In this document: in pieces, positions 56,262-64,000 of the stretch
Numbering within the stretch: position 1 is the first letter of the stretch
Layout of the letters: each line of letters begins with the position of its first letter
NCBI GenBank assembly: GCA_013368375.1
Contig: JAACJP010000010.1
Location: 62,001 to 126,000 of the forward strand
Direction: 5' to 3'
DNA: 64,000 bases
DNA from: Tricholomella constricta
Lineage: Eukaryota; Basidiomycota; Agaricomycetes; Agaricales; Lyophyllaceae
Made by a program: the position numbers and the translations under genes
The notes under the pieces: model-generated
What the model saw: only the letters and a program-made list of their open reading frames with translations
What the model was told of the DNA's origin: nothing
The model's database searches: none

Positions 56262-56283
56262 TTTTTTTTTTTTTTTTTTTTTT
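56262..56283. repeat. Poly-T tract (22 nt)
   Basis: An uninterrupted run of 22 T (equivalently poly-A on the minus strand) lies about 235 bp left of the copia 5' LTR. On the minus strand it could be the poly-A tail of the LINE whose 3' end is at 56510, since it lies downstream of that stop in the right orientation. Confidence 0.6.
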
Positions 56284-56517
56284 AGTGGTGCGTTAATTTG
56301 ACGGCGACAACTCACAAAGTCAGCCTCGCCGTCACGCTTTGTATCGACGGAGGATTGCACTCCGTATTAGAATAGAAAATATAAGTCACTGCGAGGAAAT
56401 GTTTGTTATAACACGAATGCGATGGCGCAGACAGTGTGGGATTCGGCGGCAGAGTCCGTCTACAGGCATGTGTGACTCCTCTTGTGATTCATCGTCACCC
56501 ATACCTGCTAACGGGGT
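56284..56517 (-). mobile_element. 3' flank of the LINE on the left of copia
   Basis: Removing the copia insertion joins the minus-strand LINE reading frame at 63516 to this side. After the target sequence the frame reaches a TAG at 56508-56510 within two codons. The segment up to the poly-T tract at 56262 is then the LINE 3' UTR. The interpretation depends on the 5-bp target duplication listed with the copia element. Confidence 0.55.
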
Positions 56518-57543
56518 TGTTGGGACTTGTCCCTGTTCTATTCTCATCGCTTACGTATACACATCACATGACTCACGCATATACCTCCGCTCGAGCGCGT
56601 CGCCGTCCCCAGTTGTTCTTACTTCTACTATAACACTGAGGACATACGTATATCCATCTTATCGTCTTTCCTATACTTATCCAGTCTACCTAGTCCTTAT
56701 TCTAGGTATACTGAATATACAGTTGTTCTTACTTCTACTATACAGTCGAACCTGTCATAACCCATGGTTGTAAAAACCCATACTCTGTAATAAGCCATGG
56801 GTTTTGGGCTTCCACAAAGTTGGTTTGCAGGAAAAATCAGGCTCCCTCCCATACCCAATAATCCATAGGTTTCAGAGGGGTTGCATAACCCATAATATAC
56901 TAAAAATGGAATATTCTGTGGTCTCAATGACATAAAAATGTTGGACATAGGCTACCAAAGCATTGTTGGAGGGTTGTGTGACCCTAATCGCCCAGAGGGC
57001 AAACCCGAACGACCAGTACCTGCCCCATTTAGGCATTTTCTGTGAAACATGCGTGACATCTGACCTCTGTCACGCAGTCAACCAAACAAATTCAAATTCA
57101 AAAAACATGCTCTTCAATGCCTCTTGAAGTGCTTGCCAAGGCAGATGTACAAGCAAGCGGCGCAAACAAAAGTGTGTAAGAATGGCCTCCTTGAAAAGCT
57201 ATCCAACCAAGAGCAATTTTTGAGCAATAATAACTGGCTGGGTAATGAGGCTAATGCAAACTCTGGCTACCAAACCTGCCTCGACGGGTTTTGTACTTCA
57301 AACTATAACTACCAATGATTATTTTACTCAGAAATCTTATATCAACCTGAGAACTATGCATTATTGCTCAGATTCTTTTGTTACAACTGATATAGGCCTG
57401 TATCCTGACCCTATAACGACGCCCTCCAAGAACCCATACTCTGTAATAACCCATACTTTTCGGCTTCCACCGAGGGGTATGGGTTATGACAGGTTTGACT
57501 GTAACACTGAGGACTCCTTATTCTAGATCGGACCAGGTCATCA
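56518..57543 (+). repeat. Copia 5' LTR, split by TIR element
   Basis: The 265-bp LTR is interrupted after TTCTACTA at 56740 by the 759-bp element plus a TA duplication (1026 = 265 + 761 bp). Its two parts match the 3' LTR at 63247-63511 with few substitutions (for example GGACATACG versus GGACGTACG). Confidence 0.93.
56743..57501. mobile_element. 759-bp TA-flanked TIR element, copy 2
   Basis: It begins CAGTCGAACCTGTCATAACC and ends GGTTATGACAGGTTTGACTG, with TA at 56741-56742 and 57502-57503. It is the inverse-oriented copy of 13350-14106 and very similar throughout. The uninterrupted 3' LTR proves the exact pre-insertion sequence (CTACTATAACACTG), so the 2-bp TA duplication is demonstrated rather than assumed. 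Confidence 0.95.
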
Positions 57544-57556
57544 GGTTATGGGCCCC
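57544..57556 (+). promoter_or_regulatory. Copia primer-binding site (half-tRNA type)
   Basis: Directly after the 5' LTR the sequence GGTTATGGGCCCC is complementary to the anticodon loop and stem of eukaryotic initiator tRNA-Met (GGGCCCATAACC), not to a tRNA 3' end. Drosophila copia uses this unusual half-tRNA priming with a tRNA-iMet fragment. Confidence 0.75.
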
Positions 57557-57620
57557 GCCTAGGTCAAAATCTCTAGAATTCGCTCCTAGTCTCTAAGGAT
57601 CATCCTTTGGACATCTACCC

Positions 57621-60600
57621 TTGTTTTTGCGTCGGACTCATCGCTGGTTCCTGACCGCTTTCCCCGATATTCCGTTTACTTCGCGACCCTTCTCGATGGC
57701 GGATCCTTTCGCTCCGACGGGCGCACCTCCACCTCCGTCTCGCGCGCACTCCATGCGGTCTCATCAGTCTATCTTGGCTCCTCCGCCATCTCGTGTTCAT
57801 TCGACTCCAGCTCAAAATTCGGTCGCTCGTACCTCATCCCGGCTCTCCTCGTCATCAGTCCCGTGTCCTCTTCCTTTACGTACTCCTGCTGCTGTTATTC
57901 CCTTTCCAGAGGCAGGCATCACATGGTCTCACACTCTTCCCCGTGCACTTTCAGTTGGATCTCGTCCCCTTGCTCCCGTTCCTCTTCGCAAACCTTACGA
58001 TACAGTTACCAATATTTTACATGGTCCCACCGCTTCCGTTTCTTCCTACCACCCACCTCCTAGTCCGTCACCAGTACCCCACGACCGTTCACCCGCATAT
58101 ATGCACTCTTCTCGTGATCTTGTACCCGTTTCCCATCAATCTCCCACCGTACCGGTTTCTTCCTCTTCCCGTTTTCATTCCTCTTCCCTCCCTTTTCATC
58201 ATACAAGCATCCCTTCGCCTTCCGGTCCTTCTTCACAACCTCACTTACGCTCTGTTCCTTCCCATGTCCATCGTAACTCTCCCCATTCTACTTCTCATCC
58301 GTCCCCCCTTCGTCATTCCTTTTCTCCCCCTCCTCCTTTACATATTCGTCTCAACACTCCAATCGCTCCTCAACCTCGCTACCCCATTGATGTTCTGGCT
58401 TTAGTTTCTTCTCAATCCATTCCCCGCTCTTCTCCCCTCCCACTGTTCTATCCCTCTCCTGCCATTTCTACTGTCGCTTCCCCTATCGTACCTTCTTCTC
58501 GTCTTGTTTCCTCGCCAGCTCGCTCTTTGCATTCAGTCAATACTGTCCTTCCTGTTCCTACCTATACTTTTACCGAAACTAAACTCCCTTCTACCTTACA
58601 TATTCCTATTCTTAACCGGGCTGATGACTGGCTGGATTGGTACACCGGTGTCCAGAGTACGATCGAACACTCCGGGCTCTGGGCTTTTGTGGCTCCTGAC
58701 CCTCTTCCTGGCGCCTATTCTGACCCTGCTTCCATCCCCACCTTTCCCCCGTTTGTCGACTTCGCGGTTCACCACGTCGGTTCTCCTGAACTTGACGCTT
58801 ATCAAGCCTGGTGGCGTTTAGACGATGTCGTATCCTATATCGTCACTAGTCGACTTGGTAATGTTCCCCGTCGCCTCCTTCCTATGGACAAACGGGACGT
58901 TTTCGGCCATCGCGTTTCTTCTTCGCGTACTCTCCTCCTCATCCTCCGGGAAAAGTATGGGGTTGGCCACGCAGCAGCTGCCGAACTTATCAAAACGGTT
59001 ACTCTCTCTCGGAAAGCGAACTCGGTTGGCGGCATTGTCAGCTATGTTACTGCCTGGCAACAGGCCGTTATGCAGACCCAGTCCACGCGCTGGCCCTTCT
59101 CGTACTACGAACAGGTCCAGAAGTTCCTTGACGGTCTCCCTTTCATCTCCGCTTTTGACAACCTTCGCGCTTCTGTCCGTCTTGATGTCGAACGTCTTGA
59201 GGCCGACCGCGTCCTCTCTTTCAACTATCTTGCTTCCGAAGTCCTTAAGATCGAAATGGACCTCCGTCGCCTCGCTGTCACTCATCCACAGACTGCTCGT
59301 CGTCCCCTCCCGACTGCTTCACTCGTGACTACCTCGACTCCTCCTGTTCCCTCAGGTTCTTCTACTGCCACTTCATCATCTTCTTCGAATCCTCCCGATC
59401 GTCCCGTCTGTGACAATTGTGGCTCACTCGGACATCTTGCTCCGAACTGTTGGCGACCTGGCGGAGGCGATGAAGGAGGGAAAGAGCGTTATCTCACACA
59501 GAAAGCCGCTTCTCGGTCTACCGCCCTTGTTACCGTTGCAGATACCGATTCTTTACCGCCTGTCGTAGATTCCGAGGCCGCGGCCCCAATCGATTTGATT
59601 GACCTGTATCCCACCCGTCCTTCTCATTCGTCCTCCGAAGCATCGTTTTCTACGTGTCAAGACTTGCCTGTCCCATCTCTCCCCCCATACACCGATTTTG
59701 TGTATGCTACGGATTCGGTGGCCCTGCTTTCATTCTCCTCCCGCTTCAATTCTCTTCTCGATTCGGGATGCACTATCCACATCATTCGAGACCGCGCTCT
59801 GTTCTGGACGTATGACTCTTCCCAGGCTATATCGGTTGGTACAGCCAACTGCGGTGTCCTCCGTACTCTAGCTAAGGGCGAAGTCCGGTTCAAGACTGTC
59901 CATGATGGTAAAGAGGTTTTCTATCGTCTTCAGGAGTGTCTCCACGCACCGGACGCTCCTATCAACCTTCTTTCGGTCGGTAGCATGACGGAACTTGGCG
60001 CTCGTTTGACTTTCGCTCCCAATTCCACTACCATCGATTTTCCGGTCTCTGCCTCTCGATTATCGCCTCACTCTCTTGACGCCACAGTCATCCGTCGTCT
60101 GTCTTTCTTGTCGTGCGATTTCATCCGTCCTGATTCCTCCCCTCCTGCCGTGGATCTTGACTCTGCCTATGTCCTTCCCGCCATCGCTCTTCAAGAATCT
60201 GATCTCCACTTCCCCCGCGTTATCGCCACTCCGTCTCTCTGGCACCGCCGCTTTGGCCACTTGGGTTCCGAAGCGACTCGGGCGGTTCTTACCAAACCCT
60301 ATGCCACTGGTATTGAATACTCAGGCGCTTTTTCCGACTCCCACTGCATTCCTTGCCTCATCGGTAAATCCCTTCAACGCCCATATGATCATTTTGCTCG
60401 TCGCGCCTCTCAAGTCTGCGAACTCCTTCATATGGACACCTGCGGTCCTTTTCCCACTCAAACTCCTCAGGGGCATACATTGTTCCATACTATCCTCGAC
60501 GATTTTTCGAACTATGCTAGTACCCGTCTTCTTTCCCATAAAGATGCCGCTGTCTCTCACTACAAAGATACCGAGGCTTCTTGGGAACTTAAATCCGGTC

Positions 60601-63200
60601 AACGTGTTCGAATCGTCCGTTCCGACGGCGCTGGAGAATTCGTCGGTGGTTCCTTGAAAGATCATTTTGCGTCACGCGGTATCGAACATCAGGTTACTGC
60701 GGCCTATGCTCATTCCCAGAATGGCAAGGCAGAACGCTACATTCGAACACTCCAGGACTCTGCCCAAACTCTCCTCGCTGACTCTGGACTTCCTCCCTCC
60801 TTTCTGGGTGACACCATCCTCACTACGCAGTACCTTCGTAACCGCTTGCCCACGAGTACTTTGGACGCTCCGCTTACTCCCTTTGAGCTTCTGGAGAACC
60901 GCAAGCCTGATCTCTCTCACCTTCGAGTATGGGGTTGCCAGTGCTTCGTCTCCATACCCCCCGAATTACGTGTGAAAGGTGGCCCGAGGCATTACGAAGC
61001 CATATTCGTCGGGTATGACGACCATCGTATCGGTTGGCGCGTCCGGGATTTGAACGGCAAATATGCCTTCTCTCGGGATGTTGTATTCAATGAAAATGTT
61101 CGGGGTTCTCTACGTCCTCACGATGTCATCGCTCGTCCACACTCCCCTGTGATTTCTCCTCCTACCGTTTCATCGACACCTCCTCCCTCGTCATCTCCTA
61201 CTCCGTCTATCCTTGTCGTTCCTCCACCTTCCTCTCGTCCTCGCCGCGAAACCTCTCTGACCGATCGCGGCCGTGCGTATGCCGATGCCATTCGTCACTG
61301 GGATGAAAACCTCAATAGACTTCGGGTTTCTCGTGCCGCTCGCAAACCGGCTGACTCGGCCCTTTCTGGAATTGACCTCCCAGTTCACTCTCTCGCCGCT
61401 ATCGAAGACTTCATTTCCCTTTTAGCCGCCGACGCCTTCACTTCCCCTCCTCCGGATTTGATCTCTCATGAATCTTCGGCGCTTGCAGATTATAAAGCGT
61501 ATGCGGCTTATCCTGAGGGCCTCCCTTGGAAAACCCCTCGCCCCTTCAACCCAGACGTTCCGCCGGCTAGCTACTCTGAAGCTACCTCTCGACCAGATGC
61601 CGCTGTTTGGCATGCTGCGATGCAACGGGAATACAATAGTCTAATGGAACTTGGCGTCTTCAAGCTTTGCACCTTACCTCCCGGTCGTAAAGCTATCGGT
61701 CTTAGATGGGTTTATGATTTTAAATACAATCCCGACGGTTCTATTATCCGTGGTCTCGAGAAGGCCCGTCTCGTCGCTCGTGGTTTTGCTCAACGCCCTG
61801 AGGACTATGGCGACACCTACTCTCCGGTTGCCAAACTCACCAGTATTCGTATTGTTTTCGCGTTCGCCACTAAACACAATCTCCACCTCTTCACCTTTGA
61901 CGTCAAAACCGCATTCTTGAACGCTCTCTTGTCACATATCCTTTACTGCAAGCAGATCCCTGGCTTTCCTGAGGCGGATAAGTCGCTCGTCTACCTTGTT
62001 CTTCGTGCGATCTATGGCTTGAAACAGTCTTCGCATGAATGGTATGCGCTCCTCCGTCGCGTACTCGAGTCCCTTGGTCTTATCCGTTGCGACGTTGACC
62101 ATGCCGTCTTCTATGCCCGTTTCTTGACACCCCCCCATCCCTCCATTCCGATGCCCCCTAACAACGAACCTCTCCTGATCATCATCCCCGTCCACGTTGA
62201 AGACGGCCTCGTCGCCACCAACTCCGAGCCGCTCTACCAATGGATTTTATCCGAAATGAACAAGTCTTTCAAAGTCGTTGATCTCGGTGCCGCTTCTCTG
62301 TACTTGGGGATTCGTATTATTCGCGATCGCTCTCAATGCAAACTCTGGCTTTCCCAGAAATCTTTCGTCATCGATCTCATCACTCAATATAACTTGACTT
62401 CTGCACATCCCGTTTCCCTCCCTCTACATAAGAAATTATCGGCACTTCCCACCGCTCCTCCCAATGCGCTACCTGAAGTCCCCGACGACGAAGTTACGGT
62501 TCACTATCAGCGACTCGTGGGCTCTATCCTTTACCTCGCCCTGTGTACTCGGCCCGATCTAGCCTATACGGCGATGGCTCTCGGACAGTTCAACTCTTCC
62601 CCCACTCGCACCCATCTCCTGGCTGCCAAAGGCGTTCTTCGTTATCTCATCCACACCATTGATTACTCCCTCGAATACAACTTCGCTCAATCTCCTGTCG
62701 GACCTCCACTTCGTCTCTTTCTTCCTAGCGATTGCGGCATGATGGACGCTGACTGGGCCTCGGATGAATCTGACCGTCGGAGCGTTTCTGGGTACGCTTT
62801 CTTCATGTACTCCAGCTTGGTTTCTTGGAGTGCTGTCCATCAACGTACTGTTGCCTTATCTTCAACTGAAGCCGAGTACATGTCGATCTCCCACGCAATG
62901 AAAGAAGCACTTTGGATTCGACAGTTCCTTCGCTCGCTCGATCTCCCCATTCCTAATCCCTTCCCTCTGCTATGCGATAACCAAAGCGCCATTGAGATTG
63001 CGAATTCGGACTCCACATCGTCTCGATCCAAACACATCAACATTCGATACCATTTTATACGCGAACATATTCGATCCGGCTCCTTCGCTACTTCCTGGAT
63101 TGCTACTTCCGAAATGACCGCCGACATTCTTACGAAACTTCTTTCCCTTCCTCTCCATCTTCGTCATTGTCGTTCTCTGGGCTTAGTTTCTCGTTCTTAA
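57621..63200 (+). CDS. Copia gag-pol polyprotein
   Basis: This 1859-residue single frame encodes the capsid and enzymes of a copia retrotransposon. Residues 1-310 are Ser/Pro/His-rich. Gag (about 320-590) ends in the zinc knuckle CDNCGSLGHLAPNC (about 596). The protease has LLDSGCTIHII (about 713), followed by the GAG-pre-integrase SLWHRRFGHLG (about 871). The integrase has D in LHMDTCGPF (about 937), D in RSDGAGEF (about 1001) and E in NGKAERY (about 1035). The RT has LRWVYDFKYNPDG (about 1361), FDVKTAFLNALL (about 1428) and VHVEDGL (about 1525), where related fungal elements read VHVDDGL. RNase H has ALSSTEAEYM (about 1746) and CDNQSAIEIAN (about 1784). No stop interrupts it. The ATG at 57621 lies 77 bp after the LTR. 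Confidence 0.95.
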   Translation: MFLRRTHRWFLTAFPDIPFTSRPFSMADPFAPTGAPPPPSRAHSMRSHQSILAPPPSRVHSTPAQNSVARTSSRLSSSSVPCPLPLRTPAAVIPFPEAGITWSHTLPRALSVGSRPLAPVPLRKPYDTVTNILHGPTASVSSYHPPPSPSPVPHDRSPAYMHSSRDLVPVSHQSPTVPVSSSSRFHSSSLPFHHTSIPSPSGPSSQPHLRSVPSHVHRNSPHSTSHPSPLRHSFSPPPPLHIRLNTPIAPQPRYPIDVLALVSSQSIPRSSPLPLFYPSPAISTVASPIVPSSRLVSSPARSLHSVNTVLPVPTYTFTETKLPSTLHIPILNRADDWLDWYTGVQSTIEHSGLWAFVAPDPLPGAYSDPASIPTFPPFVDFAVHHVGSPELDAYQAWWRLDDVVSYIVTSRLGNVPRRLLPMDKRDVFGHRVSSSRTLLLILREKYGVGHAAAAELIKTVTLSRKANSVGGIVSYVTAWQQAVMQTQSTRWPFSYYEQVQKFLDGLPFISAFDNLRASVRLDVERLEADRVLSFNYLASEVLKIEMDLRRLAVTHPQTARRPLPTASLVTTSTPPVPSGSSTATSSSSSNPPDRPVCDNCGSLGHLAPNCWRPGGGDEGGKERYLTQKAASRSTALVTVADTDSLPPVVDSEAAAPIDLIDLYPTRPSHSSSEASFSTCQDLPVPSLPPYTDFVYATDSVALLSFSSRFNSLLDSGCTIHIIRDRALFWTYDSSQAISVGTANCGVLRTLAKGEVRFKTVHDGKEVFYRLQECLHAPDAPINLLSVGSMTELGARLTFAPNSTTIDFPVSASRLSPHSLDATVIRRLSFLSCDFIRPDSSPPAVDLDSAYVLPAIALQESDLHFPRVIATPSLWHRRFGHLGSEATRAVLTKPYATGIEYSGAFSDSHCIPCLIGKSLQRPYDHFARRASQVCELLHMDTCGPFPTQTPQGHTLFHTILDDFSNYASTRLLSHKDAAVSHYKDTEASWELKSGQRVRIVRSDGAGEFVGGSLKDHFASRGIEHQVTAAYAHSQNGKAERYIRTLQDSAQTLLADSGLPPSFLGDTILTTQYLRNRLPTSTLDAPLTPFELLENRKPDLSHLRVWGCQCFVSIPPELRVKGGPRHYEAIFVGYDDHRIGWRVRDLNGKYAFSRDVVFNENVRGSLRPHDVIARPHSPVISPPTVSSTPPPSSSPTPSILVVPPPSSRPRRETSLTDRGRAYADAIRHWDENLNRLRVSRAARKPADSALSGIDLPVHSLAAIEDFISLLAADAFTSPPPDLISHESSALADYKAYAAYPEGLPWKTPRPFNPDVPPASYSEATSRPDAAVWHAAMQREYNSLMELGVFKLCTLPPGRKAIGLRWVYDFKYNPDGSIIRGLEKARLVARGFAQRPEDYGDTYSPVAKLTSIRIVFAFATKHNLHLFTFDVKTAFLNALLSHILYCKQIPGFPEADKSLVYLVLRAIYGLKQSSHEWYALLRRVLESLGLIRCDVDHAVFYARFLTPPHPSIPMPPNNEPLLIIIPVHVEDGLVATNSEPLYQWILSEMNKSFKVVDLGAASLYLGIRIIRDRSQCKLWLSQKSFVIDLITQYNLTSAHPVSLPLHKKLSALPTAPPNALPEVPDDEVTVHYQRLVGSILYLALCTRPDLAYTAMALGQFNSSPTRTHLLAAKGVLRYLIHTIDYSLEYNFAQSPVGPPLRLFLPSDCGMMDADWASDESDRRSVSGYAFFMYSSLVSWSAVHQRTVALSSTEAEYMSISHAMKEALWIRQFLRSLDLPIPNPFPLLCDNQSAIEIANSDSTSSRSKHINIRYHFIREHIRSGSFATSWIATSEMTADILTKLLSLPLHLRHCRSLGLVSRS

Positions 63201-63246
63201 AATCTTTCTCTACGTTTCTCATTTCTACGACGCTCTGATGGGGTTG

Positions 63247-63511
63247 TGTTGGGACTTGTCCCTGTTCTATTCTCATCGCTTACGTATACACATCACATGA
63301 CTCACGCATATACCTCCGCTCGAGCGCGTCGCCGTCCCCAGTTGTTCTTACTTCTACTATAACACTGAGGACGTACGTATATCCATCTTATCGTCTTTCC
63401 CATACTTATCCAGTCTACCTAGTCCTTATTCTAGGTATACTGAATATACAGTTGTTCTTACTTCTACTATAACACTGAGGACTCCTTATTCTAGATCGGA
63501 CCAGGTCATCA
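63247..63511 (+). repeat. Copia 3' LTR
   Basis: The intact 265-bp LTR starts TGTTGGGAC and ends GGTCATCA. It is preceded by the short purine-rich GATGGGGTTG, a likely polypurine-tract remnant. It contains the repeated TTGTTCTTACTTCTACTATAAC block twice. Confidence 0.93.
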
Positions 63512-63516
63512 GGGGT

Positions 63517-64000
63517 CTTCCTCTCGGATACTCTGCCCCCCTAGCCACTAAAACCCCGGTTTTAGTATACCAGTTATCTGGTAAGTTATCTTCGTCTTGA
63601 AGGGTTCCTTCCCAGGTCTGTTTGACTAGGGAGGACCGTATGGCCTTCCGTCCATACCTCACGTTATCCGTCATTAGGCAATCGAATTTCAGGCGCCGGT
63701 TTATTGCTTCATACCAACGGTTCTCTGCCTCCGCTACTGTATGCTTTCTCTCAGGGTCGGCTTCCCGTCCTATACGCCATTCGCATCGTAGCTTCCAGAT
63801 GAGGTGTGATGACTCGGTCATAAGGATCTTATAGAGTCGATTTGCCCCCATTCTAGGTTTCCCTTCATCGGTTGTGAATTTCGCTAGCGCGCATCCAAGT
63901 TGCATGCCTATCGTTGGCTCAAACCATTGGAGTCCCTTTCGGGACCAAAGTTCCTCGGCGAGGTACCAGATTACCGCTTGGCAGGAGTCTGGGCATTGAG
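63517..64000 (-). mobile_element. Tad-like LINE, C-terminal RNase H region (partial)
   Basis: On the minus strand, open from the right edge of the window, one reads CQAVIWYLAEELWSRKG, GMQLGCALAKFTTDEGKPR, NRLYKILMTESSHLIWKLRCEWRIG, AENRWYEAINRRLKFDCLM and LVKQTWEGTLQDEDNLPDNW, finishing near RGAEYPRGRP. This is the stereotyped C-terminus after the RNase H domain of Tad-like non-LTR retrotransposons in mushrooms. The copia element is inserted right at its end; the frame's own stop is on the other side of the insertion at about 56508. The rest of the LINE lies beyond the window. Confidence 0.75.

Larger units (their letters stand above)
56518..63511 (+). mobile_element. Ty1/copia LTR retrotransposon, near-complete
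   Basis: This full-length element has 265-bp LTRs starting TGTTGGGACTTGTCCC and ending CATCA. It is flanked by the 5-bp target duplication GGGGT (56513-56517 and 63512-63516). It contains a primer-binding site at 57544, one continuous gag-pol frame (57621-63200) in the copia order protease, integrase, RT, RNase H, and a G-rich segment before the 3' LTR. The two LTRs are nearly identical apart from a TIR element inserted in the 5' copy, so the insertion is recent. The 5' LTR disruption and an RT-box change may make it inactive. Confidence 0.95.

Noticed and set aside
56697..57526. Possible small protein inside the TIR element (e.g. MPLEVLAKADVQ or MSNIFMSLRPQN)
   Set aside because: The open frames run through the terminal inverted repeats, differ in frame between strands and show no transposase or HTH motif that I can recognise.
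57793..60975. Several overlapping open frames of 100-200 codons inside the copia element
   Set aside because: They are alternate-frame shadows of the single 1859-codon gag-pol and contain only low-complexity Leu/Pro/Ser.

Overview
The window looks like a chromosome piece from an Agaricomycete-type basidiomycete fungus. Short GT-AG introns (about 50-70 bp) interrupt nearly every housekeeping gene. The families seen (TET/JBP dioxygenase, DUF6570/Helitron Rep-helicase, Ty1/copia with an HVxDGL reverse-transcriptase box, cupredoxin-like secreted proteins, secreted intradiol dioxygenases) are typical of that group. All calls were made by reading translations and splice sites by eye; no searches were run.

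Layout. 0.7-2.1 kb: debris of a MAP-kinase first exon followed by a geranylgeranyl-diphosphate synthase pseudogene with a 198-bp internal tandem duplication. 2.5-3.8 kb: an intact four-exon TET/JBP-type 2OG-Fe(II) dioxygenase gene. 6.0-13.3 kb: a same-strand Helitron (DUF6570, HUH Rep, PIF1 helicase, C-terminal USP-like region) broken by two frameshifts and one TGA, with a hairpin and a TA-flanked 757-bp TIR element at its 3' side. 15.0-16.2 kb: an HNH-like fragment and a 504-bp MITE just upstream of an intact mitochondrial bL33 gene. 17-22.6 kb: conserved hypothetical, CCCH zinc-finger remnant and an Sld3-like gene. 23.6-24.5 kb: a degenerate intradiol dioxygenase. 26.1-33.8 kb: a hypothetical gene, GLE1, triose-phosphate isomerase and an F-box gene.

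35.2-47 kb is a duplication hotspot. It holds deletion derivatives of a cupredoxin-like gene flanking a truncated membrane-protein copy, an inverted tail-to-tail pair of cupredoxin-like genes with arms over 1 kb, a 3-kb tandem duplication carrying two single-pass membrane-protein genes (one unit with a 177-bp TIR insertion whose empty site is preserved in the other), and the full-length membrane-protein gene. 47.4-50.7 kb: a divergent secreted intradiol dioxygenase / carboxy-cis,cis-muconate cyclase pair, suggesting aromatic-ring catabolism. 51.3-52.2 kb: a small secreted protein. 52.2-56.5 kb: no recognisable genes.

56.5-63.5 kb: a complete copia element with 265-bp LTRs, 5-bp target duplication GGGGT, a primer-binding site matching the anticodon region of initiator tRNA-Met, and a single 1859-codon gag-pol. 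Its 5' LTR is split by a second copy of the TIR element seen at 13.3 kb. The copia element itself sits at the 3' end of a Tad-like LINE ORF that runs off the right edge.

The most interesting candidate system is the TET/JBP dioxygenase lying directly upstream of, and co-oriented with, a Helitron. It would be a DNA-modification gene travelling with, or parasitised by, a rolling-circle transposon, and the Helitron itself carries a probable deubiquitinase-like tail.
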